Shown: in pieces, positions 14,616-23,085 of the stretch
How positions within the stretch are numbered: position 1 is the stretch's first letter
How the letters are laid out: every line of letters begins with the position of its first letter
Assembly: GCA_021776685.1 (NCBI GenBank)
Contig: JAJFFJ010000017.1
Span: 62,001-126,000 of the forward strand
DNA from: Alphaproteobacteria bacterium
GTDB taxonomy: Bacteria; Pseudomonadota; Alphaproteobacteria; Bin65
Length of the DNA: 64,000 nucleotides
Direction: 5' to 3'
Position numbers and translations under genes: made by a program
The notes under the pieces: model-generated
Database searches by the model: none
Told to the model about the DNA's origin: nothing
Seen by the model: the letters and a program-made list of their open reading frames with translations, nothing else

Positions 14616-15356
14616 TCACCCGTCCAGCGCATCCGCCAGGCGGTGCAGCATGGCGGCGCCGTCGCCTTGCCAGACCGGGCCGTGCATGCCGGCCAGGTTG
14701 GCGGGCTTCAGGGCGGCCATCTCTTCCAGCTTAGGGCGGGCGGCCTGTGGATTGGAATAGTAGGGCAGGCGCTGGCGCAGCTCCTCGCTGGCCGGCAGGA
14801 TATCGTCGGTGGTGGTGGCCGGATGGTCGTCGCCCATCAGGGTAAACAGGTCGCCGCACATCAGCGTCTTGGTGGTGGTTTCGAACATCATGCCAGCTTC
14901 CCAGTTGTGCGGCAGATGCGGCGTATCCAGCCACATGACCTCGTGACGGCCGATCTTGCGGGTCTCCCCATGGCCCAGCACTACAGCGGGGCGGGGGGCC
15001 GCGTCGTTCACCACCAGGCGGCTTAGCATGGTCCCCACCAGCACCTCGCACTTGGGCGCCGCCTCGAGAATTTGCAGCATCGAGCCTGATTCATCGGATT
15101 CGCCATGGCCGAAGGAGAGCCACCGCAGCTTGTCGATCGGGCAGATCTTCTCGAGCGCGGTCACCAGGCAATCGAACATGCGCCGGGGGCCGGTGTGGTA
15201 GAGCAGCGGCTCGTCACCCATGAGCAGAAACTGACCGTAGGTGAAGCCCATGGGCGGGAAATGCTCTGCGGCCACCGGGGTGGACAGGCGGAAAATGCCA
15301 TCGGCCACTTCATCGATTTGGGTTTCAACGCCCGCGAAAGGTTCGTTGCTGCTCAT
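14616..15356 (-). CDS. stand-alone flavodiiron-type MBL-fold (ODP) protein
   Basis: A 246-residue metallo-beta-lactamase-fold protein of the oxygen-binding diiron (ODP) branch. The ligand set of flavodiiron proteins can be traced: His-x-Glu-x-Asp in SFGHGESDESG, a histidine in PHLPHNWEAG, Asp in LMCGDLFTL, and a final His in NLAGMHGPVWQ. Flavodiiron proteins reduce oxygen or NO with electrons from an attached flavodoxin; this protein has no flavodoxin domain, so it would need a separate donor or acts as an oxygen/NO sensor or hydrolase. GAGGGAG precedes the ATG at 15356. Confidence 0.85.
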   Translation of the reverse strand: MSSNEPFAGVETQIDEVADGIFRLSTPVAAEHFPPMGFTYGQFLLMGDEPLLYHTGPRRMFDCLVTALEKICPIDKLRWLSFGHGESDESGSMLQILEAAPKCEVLVGTMLSRLVVNDAAPRPAVVLGHGETRKIGRHEVMWLDTPHLPHNWEAGMMFETTTKTLMCGDLFTLMGDDHPATTTDDILPASEELRQRLPYYSNPQAARPKLEEMAALKPANLAGMHGPVWQGDGAAMLHRLADALDG

Positions 15357-15480
15357 CGGATTTTCTCCCTCTGGTTCCCGCGCATCCTACAGCCATGGCG
15401 GCAGCGGCCGATAGGCTTGCTGGTCTTTCCCCCGGCGGGGCGCACCCGTTAAACTCAACCAGCAAAACAGGAGAGTCATC

Positions 15481-15966
15481 ATGGCCCTGACGGGAGGCTG
15501 CAGCTGCGGCGAGGTAACCTATGAGATTACGGATGCGCCCTTGTTCACCCAGGCGTGTCATTGCACGGATTGCCAACGCACGACCGGCAGCGCCTTTGTG
15601 GTTCACGCGGTGCTCGCCGAAAAAGATTTCGCCATCACCGGTGAAACCCGGGCGTCACAACTGTCTACCGGCAGCGGCGCCGGCCGCGAACATCACTTCT
15701 GCCCCACCTGTGGCACCCCGATCTGGGTGCGGTATCTCTATCATCAGGTGCCGGTGATTGCCCTACGCACGGGCACGCTGGACGATGCCAGCCAATTGCC
15801 GCCCCAGGCCCATATCTTCACCCGCAGCAAGCAACCCTGGGTGCTGTTGCCCGGCGATGCGCCCGCCTTTGAAGAAGGCGCAGCCCGCGATGAGATCTGG
15901 CCGGCGGAAAGTATCCGCCGCTATGAGGCGCTGGCAGGGGCGCTGGCAGGGGCGCTGGCGGAGTGA
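15481..15966 (+). CDS. GFA (CENP-V/GFA domain) family protein
   Basis: A 161-residue zinc protein of the GFA family, named after glutathione-dependent formaldehyde-activating enzyme. The metal-binding cysteines are in GGCSCGEVTYE (near residue 7), ACHCTDCQRTTGSAF (27-32) and FCPTCGTPIWV (about 80). Many members are not formaldehyde enzymes, so only a glutathione- or thiol-linked role is inferred. CAGGAGAG precedes the ATG. The C-terminus ends in a small GALAGALAE repeat created by a duplicated 12-base unit (15936-15960). Confidence 0.9.
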   Translation: MALTGGCSCGEVTYEITDAPLFTQACHCTDCQRTTGSAFVVHAVLAEKDFAITGETRASQLSTGSGAGREHHFCPTCGTPIWVRYLYHQVPVIALRTGTLDDASQLPPQAHIFTRSKQPWVLLPGDAPAFEEGAARDEIWPAESIRRYEALAGALAGALAE

Positions 15967-16005
15967 GCCGCTCGTCCCCTGGATGCCGAATGCTGTGGTC
16001 GAGCG

Positions 16006-17052
16006 CTATTCCGCTGCCTCGCGGGTCACGGGCTCGTCCGATTCTTCCTGGATCAACCGGCTGAGGATCCGGCGCGCGCGAATACCGCCGCCGTCTGCGG
16101 AAATGTTGACCGGCGTCTTGTCACCGAACCGATTGAACCCCGCCTGTACCCCCTCGATCGCCATGACATCTTCCGTGAATGCGGTCAGGAATTGCTTCCG
16201 CACGGTCGCCGAGACCTCTGTATCGTCCAGCGAGAAATTGCGGACGTGGGTCCAGAAGTAATAGCTCGTCTTCTCCGTCGCCGGGGTAACGAGGTTGAAG
16301 GCGTGGAGCTCGATCCCCTGACTTCGGTCGCCGTCAACCGCGCCCGTGCCAGCGATACAGCTTCCCATGTCCACTTCCACCATGATCGGCGGCGTATAGG
16401 TGATGATCTGCCAACGGTCGACATTGTCCGTGAAGCCACCGAGCCGGGCATAAACCGGCGCTGCGGGCGAGTCGAGAATCCACCTGGTGACTGTAACGAA
16501 ATCACCATCCTGCGCAGTCTCCTGGGGTATCTCCGCCACATCGGCGGTGCCCAGGGTGGATTTGTGCAGAAAGCTGACATGGCTGGGGTCGAGAAGATTA
16601 TCTGCAACCAGCCGATAATCTCCCTGGACAGGGATTGCCTCGCCGCTGACGCAGGCCCAGTCGGCATGGTCGTTGCGCCAGATGTCCGGGATCAGGTCCG
16701 GGTCGGCCAGCGCCGGGTCGCCCATCCAGATCCAGACAAACTTCCAACGTTCAGCCACTGGATAGTTGCGAATGTCGGCGCCCTGGGGCACGGCTTGCTG
16801 GCCCGGCACGCGTATGCAGACGCCAGTGCAATCGAATTCCATCCCATGATAGCCGCAGACAATGACATCGTCCTTCAGTTCGCCGGCGGACAGCGGATAG
16901 AAACGATGGGAGCAGCGGTCTTCCAGGGCCACCGGCCCGCCATCCTGCTTGCGGTAGAGGACGACGGGTTCATCGAGGAAAACGCGCCCGAGCAGATTAT
17001 CTGTCAGCTCATGGGCGGCGGCGGCGACATACCAGCAATTTTTCAGGAACAT
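16006..17052 (-). CDS. Rieske-type oxygenase alpha subunit (VanA-like)
   Basis: A 348-residue Rieske non-heme iron oxygenase. The Rieske [2Fe-2S] ligands are in DRCSHRFYPLS and CGYHGMEFD (Cys-x-His ... Cys-x2-His, residues about 45-70). The catalytic iron site appears as DNLLDPSHVSFLHKS (His-x4-His with the bridging Asp). The short N-terminus MFLKNCWYVAAAAHEL and overall length match vanillate O-demethylase and related oxygenases that dealkylate or hydroxylate aromatic or other cyclic compounds. The ATG at 17052 fits the family start. No reductase gene is adjacent. It is the last gene of the leftward group from 19909. Confidence 0.9.
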   Translation of the reverse strand: MFLKNCWYVAAAAHELTDNLLGRVFLDEPVVLYRKQDGGPVALEDRCSHRFYPLSAGELKDDVIVCGYHGMEFDCTGVCIRVPGQQAVPQGADIRNYPVAERWKFVWIWMGDPALADPDLIPDIWRNDHADWACVSGEAIPVQGDYRLVADNLLDPSHVSFLHKSTLGTADVAEIPQETAQDGDFVTVTRWILDSPAAPVYARLGGFTDNVDRWQIITYTPPIMVEVDMGSCIAGTGAVDGDRSQGIELHAFNLVTPATEKTSYYFWTHVRNFSLDDTEVSATVRKQFLTAFTEDVMAIEGVQAGFNRFGDKTPVNISADGGGIRARRILSRLIQEESDEPVTREAAE

Positions 17053-17087
17053 GCTCTTCCTCCGGTTCGGATGCAGCCGCGCCGGCC

Positions 17088-17930
17088 TCAACCGTCTCCT
17101 GTCTCTTTCGGGTTGGCGGTGGCAGAACCCCATTCTGCCCAGGAGCCATCGTAAACCGGAATATCGGTCCGGCCTGTCAGGTGCAGCGCCAGGGCGAGTT
17201 GGCAGGCGCTGACACCCGACCCGCAGGTCATCACCAATGGTTGGTCCAGGTCCACGCCTTTCTCCCGGAACAGCTCTTCTATCTCAGCGGGGCTGCGGTA
17301 GAGGCCGGTCGCAGAGGCCATTACTGATTCATAGTGGATATTGGTCGAACCCGGGATATGCCCGGACGCGACGCCCGCGCGGATTTCGGGGAGGCGTCCG
17401 GCAAACCGTTCCGGTGGCCGGGCATCCACGACCTGCTCATCCCCGACCGACAGGTTGTCCCGCATCGCGGTCATGGTGCGCAGCAAACCGGGACAGGTGC
17501 GTGCGCTATAGGTGCCGGGCTGAATCGTTGGAGCGCCGGCCTCTACCGGCCGTTCCTCCATCAGCCATTTGGGCAAACCGCCGTCCAGCACAGCGACATT
17601 CTCGTGGCCGAACATCCGGAACATCCACCAGGCTCGGGCAGCCGCATATTCTCCTTTGTCGTAGGCGATGATGGTGTGGTCACTGCCGAGGCCAAGCGCG
17701 CCAACCTGTGCTGCGAATTGATCTGCTGACGGCAGCATGTGCGGGGCCGATTGGGCCCTGTCGCTGATCTCGCTGATGTTGAAATAGACGCTGCCGGGGA
17801 TGTGCGCGTCCTCGAATTCCCGGCCGGCATCGGTCCCCGCGGTTGGCAGATACCAGGTAGCATCCAGCGTTTTTACAGCAGGGTTTTCGAGGTTTTCGGC
17901 CAGCCATTCTGTCGTTACCAGCGGATGCAT
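17088..17930 (-). CDS. sseA: 3-mercaptopyruvate sulfurtransferase
   Basis: A 280-residue two-domain rhodanese that transfers sulfur from 3-mercaptopyruvate to thiols or cyanide. The inactive N-terminal rhodanese domain (about 1-130) contains ARAWWMFRMFGHENVAVLDGG, in parts, and the active C-terminal domain carries the loop CGSGVSAC with catalytic Cys. CGSGVSA rather than CRKGVTA identifies the mercaptopyruvate-type enzyme. GGGAGGAA precedes the ATG at 17930. Co-directional with the Rieske oxygenase (35-base gap) and the GST-like gene. Confidence 0.93.
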   Translation of the reverse strand: MHPLVTTEWLAENLENPAVKTLDATWYLPTAGTDAGREFEDAHIPGSVYFNISEISDRAQSAPHMLPSADQFAAQVGALGLGSDHTIIAYDKGEYAAARAWWMFRMFGHENVAVLDGGLPKWLMEERPVEAGAPTIQPGTYSARTCPGLLRTMTAMRDNLSVGDEQVVDARPPERFAGRLPEIRAGVASGHIPGSTNIHYESVMASATGLYRSPAEIEELFREKGVDLDQPLVMTCGSGVSACQLALALHLTGRTDIPVYDGSWAEWGSATANPKETGDG

Positions 17931-17978
17931 ATGGATATTCCTCCCAAGGCCTTGCTGTCACGCGATCCAGCTCTTGGT

Positions 17979-18995
17979 CTAGTTGTTCCCCTGTATCGCC
18001 GGCAGCCAGCCTGCATCCTCGAGCAGAGGTGTGAGTTGGGCGCGGACCTCGCCATTCAGGTCGCCCCATTCACGGCGCAGGATTGTCAGGCATTTTACCT
18101 GATAGGGAAAGCTGGTCTGGCTGAAATCGTGCCCCTCGAGTGCGACCGTGAATTCGCTCTCGCCGGCCGCAACGGCCGCCTCGTTTGCCAGCAAAAAGGG
18201 CGCATAGACGGCGCCGCTGTGGTGGAGCAGGGCCGTGACCGTATCACTCAACGGGGCGTCAGCGGGGGACCATGCCCCGTCGATGCCGCTGGCGTCGTCG
18301 GTGCGGTCCAGCCAGTCGCGCAGGGCGGGCTGGCGGGCCAGCAGGATGTCGCGGGGGGTCGGGTCGGTGGCCAGTTGGCGAAGCATGCCATAGAGCGCGA
18401 AGTCCGCCACCGATGGCCGCGTGCCGAACAGCCAACGACCGTCCTCGGTTGAAGCGGTCATGGCGTCCATGGTTGCGAGAAAGCTTGCCTCGATCAGAGG
18501 TTCATTTTCGGGCGTGCAGCCCACCAGCGGCATGCGGCTGATTTGGCGTTCCTGGAATGCAGCACCAAAAGCGTCCAACTCGGCACGGCTGGCGCCCGGG
18601 TTGACCTCGCGGGACAGCCATTCCCTTGCATGGGAGATGTCTGGCTCGCGCGCCCAGCGGTACCAGAAGATCGGCTTGGTCAGCCATTCGTCGGCAAAAT
18701 CCTCCAGCAGCAGCGCCAGGAACCGCTGGCCGGCGTCATCCGGATAGATGCTGCGGGCGCCGCCGTCCTCCGCTTCCAGCACCTGGGCCAGTGGTGTGGA
18801 ATCCACATGCTGGCTGCCGTCGTCACCCCGCTCAAAGATCGGCAGGACGAGCGGCCGCACGTGCCAGCGTTCGGGCTCCGTGTAGGGGAAGGTCTGCACC
18901 CAATCGAACGGGATGCGACGGTAGCGCAGGATCGCCCGGACCTTGATGGAATAGGGCGAGCCATTGACGCCATAGAGAATGTGGCGAACCCCCAT
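17979..18995 (-). CDS. GST N-terminal domain protein, long form
   Basis: A 338-residue protein with a thioredoxin-like GST N-terminal domain: MGVRHILYGVNGSPYSIKVRAIL starts the fold (in parts SPYSIKVRAIL), with LVLPIFERGDDG as the proline loop and HVDSTPLAQVLE as the Asp/Ser-Thr glutathione contact. A helical C-terminal domain holds RWLFGTRPSVADFALYGML. The roughly 100 extra residues at the C-terminus are longer than a classical GST. GAGGAG precedes the start. It follows the FkbM-type gene by 11 bases, so they are one operon. Exact reaction unknown. Confidence 0.82.
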   Translation of the reverse strand: MGVRHILYGVNGSPYSIKVRAILRYRRIPFDWVQTFPYTEPERWHVRPLVLPIFERGDDGSQHVDSTPLAQVLEAEDGGARSIYPDDAGQRFLALLLEDFADEWLTKPIFWYRWAREPDISHAREWLSREVNPGASRAELDAFGAAFQERQISRMPLVGCTPENEPLIEASFLATMDAMTASTEDGRWLFGTRPSVADFALYGMLRQLATDPTPRDILLARQPALRDWLDRTDDASGIDGAWSPADAPLSDTVTALLHHSGAVYAPFLLANEAAVAAGESEFTVALEGHDFSQTSFPYQVKCLTILRREWGDLNGEVRAQLTPLLEDAGWLPAIQGNN

Positions 18996-19006
18996 ATCGT
19001 GACTCC

Positions 19007-19909
19007 TCAGATCTTACCGCTGCGCCGCGTCAGCGCCAGGTCGGCGGCCTCGATCTCACGCTCGGCGGTGACCTCGCCCAAGCGGCCGATCACCGCGTCG
19101 ATCGGCATCAGGTCGACCGAGCCGGGCAGATCGCCTTCGCGAAGGATCGCGCCGTGGCTGAACATGCCGGCGATCAGGCCATGATAGCGGTCGAGATCCG
19201 CGCCCAGGCGCTTGAGCCCATAGGGCCAGTACTCAGTCAGCACCAGGTGGGCGCGTTCCAGTACATCGAGCCCGCCGGCGACCGCTAGGGGCTCGGCGCC
19301 CTGGATGTCCATCTTGACCACCAGCGGATCCACCAGCAGCGAAACGTCAATGATGTCGTCCAGCCGCTGGGCCGGCACGTCAATCACCGCGCGCCCTTCT
19401 TCGCCATAGCGCGCCTCGCCTTCAGGCGCGTCCGGGTGAATCCGGTGATCGCCCAGATTTTCCTCAGCCACCTCCAGCGGCAGCATGCCGGGCTCGTCGC
19501 TGATGGCGGCGTGGATCACCGTTGTGCGGCCGCCAACCCGGTTGCGCGCCAGGTTGAGTTCCAGCAGACGCAGGTTCGCAGGATGTGGCTCGACGGCCCA
19601 GGCCAGCACCCCCCGCTGGCGCACCACCGGCACGGTGGTCAGGCCGATATTCGCGCCCAGATCCACATAGCTGCCACCGCCGCTCGCGTCGAAGACCGAC
19701 TGGGCACGGCCGATGATCTCCGCCGACCAGGTCCCGTTCTTGGCGTATTTGGCCATCACCTTGAGGTCGGCGGTATAGCCTTCGATCTCGCCATTTTCGC
19801 CCTGGGCGACCACGGTCTCGATACCGTCCGCATGCAGCTGGTGAAACAGCAGCGCCATACGTTCTTTGGCCGGCAGCGCGCCGATCAGCGGGGCGAGGGG
19901 GTGATCCAT
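19007..19909 (-). CDS. FkbM family methyltransferase
   Basis: A 300-residue S-adenosylmethionine-dependent methyltransferase of the FkbM group. The SAM-binding glycine loop is SYVDLGANIGLTTVPV (about residues 100-115), followed by the acidic AWAVEPHPANLRLLELN and the late motif VVKMDIQGAEPLAVAGG. FkbM enzymes O-methylate sugars, polyketides or small metabolites. First gene of a leftward operon with the GST-like, sulfurtransferase and Rieske oxygenase genes; the group might modify one compound but the genes are individually widespread. Confidence 0.87.
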   Translation of the reverse strand: MDHPLAPLIGALPAKERMALLFHQLHADGIETVVAQGENGEIEGYTADLKVMAKYAKNGTWSAEIIGRAQSVFDASGGGSYVDLGANIGLTTVPVVRQRGVLAWAVEPHPANLRLLELNLARNRVGGRTTVIHAAISDEPGMLPLEVAEENLGDHRIHPDAPEGEARYGEEGRAVIDVPAQRLDDIIDVSLLVDPLVVKMDIQGAEPLAVAGGLDVLERAHLVLTEYWPYGLKRLGADLDRYHGLIAGMFSHGAILREGDLPGSVDLMPIDAVIGRLGEVTAEREIEAADLALTRRSGKI

Positions 19910-20282
19910 GGACGGACTATCGCCCGTTCCACAGCCGGGCGGCTATCGAATTGTTGCGGGTGTGGCCAATTGATAGAGGGAAAACGACGGCCCGTTCGGA
20001 CGAAGGGGTGCGCCGGCTGATCGCCACCCAGTTGTCCCATCATGCCGTGTGCGATGAAATCAACATGTGCGATCTCGCAACAGAGGCTGCAACTCCACAT
20101 CATCAGTCCGCTTACCCTCAAGAAGCAGAAGCACTCCGCAATGCATGTGGATGAACGCTTCTGATCCTCTGTGAACATCCAACAGTTCAAGGTCACCCGA
20201 ATGTTGTTATTGTCAGCGCTGGTTCGCAGGCTTTGGCGAACAAATTGGGGGGCCGGCCTGGGCGACTGGGTCGGTGGCGTGA
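19910..20282 (+). other. divergent intergenic region before the cyclase gene
   Basis: The 373 bases between the divergent FkbM and cyclase genes hold no gene I trust; a 67-codon frame at 19951-20154 lacks a ribosome binding site. The region is locally richer in A and T than its surroundings. An inverted repeat GTTCGC-N8-GCGAAC lies at 20222-20241, about 40 bases before the cyclase start, and could be an operator or leader hairpin. Confidence 0.5.
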
Positions 20283-22157
20283 ATGGCGAATTCCGAACTA
20301 GACGGCGACCTGTCAGGCGAGATCCGCATCCGCCAATCGATGCTGGTGGTGCGTGGCATGCCGGTGCTGATCGGCGGCAATCTGACCGCGGTCCTTCTAA
20401 TCGCGCAGCTGGATTGGGAGAAATTTGTATCGAGCTACGCGGTCGCCCCCGCTGGATTGCTCTTCGTGCTCCTGCTGCCACTAATGCTCAACTGGCTCCG
20501 CCTCCACAACAAGCCGCGGCCCGAACGAACCAGTGTCCGCCGGATCCGCCGCATCGAGGCGCATTCCTTGCTCATGGGTCTGGCATGGGGGGCGGTATTG
20601 GCGCTTTTCGTGCCTGTGGTCAGCGAGACAGATAAGGTGTTCTCGTCAATGGTCGCCGTCTTCATCTGGTACGGCGCCATCGCCTTGATCGGGGGCGTGC
20701 CGAAGGCCGCCGCCGCCTATGTTCTGCCGGCGTGGCTGGCCATCATTGTGATGGTCCTGATCTACGGCGGCGACGCCGCGTTCTCGATGATCCTTTTCGC
20801 CTCCGTCGCATTGGCGGCGATGATTCAGACCGGCCGGCAGAACTGGGCAGAATTCCGCACGAATGTTGCGCTGGAACTGGAACGCGAGCGCATCACCCGT
20901 GAAAATCTGGAGGCCGAAGCAGCCCGTCAGGCTGCGGTCGCCGATGCGCAACGCCGGATGATCGATGCCATTCCCTTCCCGCTGATTGTCACCTGCAAAG
21001 ATGGGGTGCTGCCGGTTGGCAGGCAGGCAGGCGGGCTCTTCAAGATCGGATCGGAAGATCTGACCGGCCAATCAATTCAAAAGTTTTTCGTCAATCCGAA
21101 GGACCAGGAGAGAACCTTTGGCCTCCTGGAGAAGGATGGCCGTTACGACGACGTCGAATTGGAAATGCAGGACACTGAGGGCAACCCGTTCTGGGTCATG
21201 GCATCCGCCCGGCCGCTCGATTACGAGGGCGAATCCTGCTTTCTGAATTCAATCATTCTTATCGACGACCTCAAACGCGCCGAGGCTGAATTGCTCAAGG
21301 CGAAGCAGAAGGCGGAGGAGGCGAACCAGACGGTGCTCGAACAGAACAGGACGCTGGAAACCGTCTCGAGCCAGCTTGGCAAATATATGTCGCCGCAGCT
21401 CTATCAGGCGATTTTCAGTGGCCAGCAGAAGGTCGAGATCGAATCCAGGCGCAAGAAGCTGACCGTGTTTTTCTCGGATATCGCCGATTTTACGGAAATC
21501 ACGGACCAACTGGAATCAGAGGAGCTGACAGCGCTGCTCAACCTGTATCTCACTGAGATGTCAAAAATCGCCCAGGAACATGGCGCCACTATCGACAAGT
21601 TCATCGGCGACGCCATCGTTCTGTATTTCGGCGACCCCGATTCCAAGGGCGTCAAGGAAGACGCCGCGGCCTGTGTGCAGATGGCGATTGCCATGCAGAA
21701 ACGCATGGCTGAGCTCAAGGATGAATGGCTAAACCTCGGCCTGGAACGAACATTCGAACTCCGTATTGGCATCAATACCGGCTACTGCACAGTCGGCAAC
21801 TTCGGCAGCGAAGACCGGATGGATTACACGATCATCGGCAGCGAGGTGAACTTGGCCGCCAGGCTTGAGTCCGCGGCAGATGTGGGTGGCATCCTGCTGG
21901 CTAACGAAACCCATTCGCTGGTCAAGGATTGGCTGGTGGCGGAGGAGGGCGAAGCCATCACGGTCAAGGGCTTCCCGAGGCCGATCAAGACCTTCCGCGT
22001 GTTGGGCTCGCATGATGCGCTTGCAGCCGAGGGGCGCGTCCTTCATCGCGAGCAAAACGGCCTGACGCTCACGATCGACCACGACCGGATGATTGGCTCA
22101 GATAAATCGGAGGCCGTCCGGGCGCTCAAAGAAGCGCTGGCGCAGCTCGAAAATTAG
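20283..22157 (+). CDS. membrane-anchored class III adenylate/guanylate cyclase with PAS-like domain
   Basis: A 624-residue sensor cyclase. Residues about 25-175 form an integral membrane domain with five or six hydrophobic helices (LLFVLLLPLMLNWL, VFIWYGAIALIGGV, WLAIIVMVLIYGGDA). A PAS-like domain follows (about 225-325), then a coiled coil (AEAELLKAKQKAEEANQTV) and the catalytic domain (about 380-580). Both metal-binding aspartates are present in FFSDIADFT and DKFIGDAIV, with the transition-state Asn/Arg in NLAARLES. MDYTIIGSEV gives the purine-contact region. The protein should be an active cyclase making cAMP, less likely cGMP, in response to a membrane or cytosolic signal. It stands alone, divergent from the FkbM operon. 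Confidence 0.92.
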   Translation: MANSELDGDLSGEIRIRQSMLVVRGMPVLIGGNLTAVLLIAQLDWEKFVSSYAVAPAGLLFVLLLPLMLNWLRLHNKPRPERTSVRRIRRIEAHSLLMGLAWGAVLALFVPVVSETDKVFSSMVAVFIWYGAIALIGGVPKAAAAYVLPAWLAIIVMVLIYGGDAAFSMILFASVALAAMIQTGRQNWAEFRTNVALELERERITRENLEAEAARQAAVADAQRRMIDAIPFPLIVTCKDGVLPVGRQAGGLFKIGSEDLTGQSIQKFFVNPKDQERTFGLLEKDGRYDDVELEMQDTEGNPFWVMASARPLDYEGESCFLNSIILIDDLKRAEAELLKAKQKAEEANQTVLEQNRTLETVSSQLGKYMSPQLYQAIFSGQQKVEIESRRKKLTVFFSDIADFTEITDQLESEELTALLNLYLTEMSKIAQEHGATIDKFIGDAIVLYFGDPDSKGVKEDAAACVQMAIAMQKRMAELKDEWLNLGLERTFELRIGINTGYCTVGNFGSEDRMDYTIIGSEVNLAARLESAADVGGILLANETHSLVKDWLVAEEGEAITVKGFPRPIKTFRVLGSHDALAAEGRVLHREQNGLTLTIDHDRMIGSDKSEAVRALKEALAQLEN

Positions 22158-22249
22158 ATGCGGAGTCGGTGTCCGCCACTAGCTAAAGGCGGGCGTTGGC
22201 CTCTGATCTGACTTCCTGGCTGGATGCCAGCTTGCCAGACAGCTTGCGG

Positions 22250-22261
22250 GCCTAGCTAGGC
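22250..22261. repeat. 12-bp perfect palindrome between cyclase gene and tRNA
   Basis: GCCTAGCTAGGC lies between the 3' ends of the cyclase gene and the tRNA-Ala gene, which converge. It contains two CTAG tetranucleotides. It may form part of a bidirectional terminator but lacks a T-tract. Confidence 0.4.
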
Positions 22262-22296
22262 TTGCGCCTAAAACCTTACGCCAAACCGGGGGGAAA

Positions 22297-22372
<76 letters not shown>

Positions 22373-22431
22373 ACAGGGATGGGCCGGCCGACTGCGTAGG
22401 GCAGAGGCTGGCCGCAAATTCAGGTCGCCTC

Positions 22432-22458
22432 AATATAGGCAACAAGCGGATCGATCAA
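22432..22458 (-). promoter_or_regulatory. candidate promoter for tRNA-Ala
   Basis: On the minus strand TTGATC, a 15-base spacer and TATATT stand about 60 bases before the tRNA 5' end. The -10 is good, the spacer is short. It is the only promoter-like pattern I found in the 200-base gap between the tRNA and the zinc-ribbon gene. Confidence 0.3.
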
Positions 22459-22572
22459 GGGCGATCGGGGCAGTGCGAGAAGGATCTCGCGCGGGGCAAG
22501 GCCGATCAGAGGCGGATCTGGGGCGATCAGGCGAAAAGTCCAGTTGCCGCAGGCCGCCAATTTACTGAACGA

Positions 22573-22935
22573 TCAGGTCTCTTCTTTGCGGTCCACATTT
22601 TCGATGACGTCCGCTACGTCGGCGTCATCCTCGCCCAGGTCAGATGCGTCTTCCAGGACGTTGTCGTCTTCATCGTCGTCGTCGATGGCCTCCACCTCGG
22701 CGACCTCATCCAGTTCCTCTTCAGGCTCCTTGGCCTTTTCCACCGGCTTCGGCTTTGGGGCTTCCACAGGTGTGCTCGCCCGGCGGCGGCCTTTGACCAG
22801 CTCGTCGGGATTAAAGACGGTCTCGCAGTAAGGGCATTCCGCCGGCGATTTGCCCAGATCGTAGAAACGGCCCGTACAGCTCGGGCACAGCCGCTTCTTG
22901 CCCATTTCTTCTGTCGCCAGTTGCGCTTTGACCAC
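22573..22935 (-). CDS. TIGR02300 family zinc-ribbon protein with acidic tail
   Basis: A 120-residue protein. The N-terminal zinc ribbon reads GKKRLCPSCTGRFYDLGKSPAECPYC, seen as CPSC and CPYC pairs with the FYDL signature typical of the TIGR02300 family, which is confined mainly to alphaproteobacteria and often lies next to aroA. After a Pro/Lys linker the C-terminal half is extremely acidic (runs such as AIDDDDEDDN). Translation probably starts at GTG 22935, because GGAGGA stands 5 bases upstream; the longer frame has no such site. Function unknown; divergent from aroA. Confidence 0.87.
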   Translation of the reverse strand: MVKAQLATEEMGKKRLCPSCTGRFYDLGKSPAECPYCETVFNPDELVKGRRRASTPVEAPKPKPVEKAKEPEEELDEVAEVEAIDDDDEDDNVLEDASDLGEDDADVADVIENVDRKEET

Positions 22936-23085
22936 TGATGTCCTCCGACGCCGAAAATTTTCGGTGTGCATGAATTGAAGGCGCGCAAGTGCCACGCTCA
23001 GGCCATTGTGTCAAAAGCAAATTTGACCCGCCGGGTTTGCCCTTCCCGATGGCTGTGCTAGGCAAGGCCAATCCTGAAACCCAGA

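Noticed and set aside
19951-20154. 67-codon open frame upstream of the cyclase
   Set aside because: No ribosome binding site or conserved feature; the region is better seen as intergenic.
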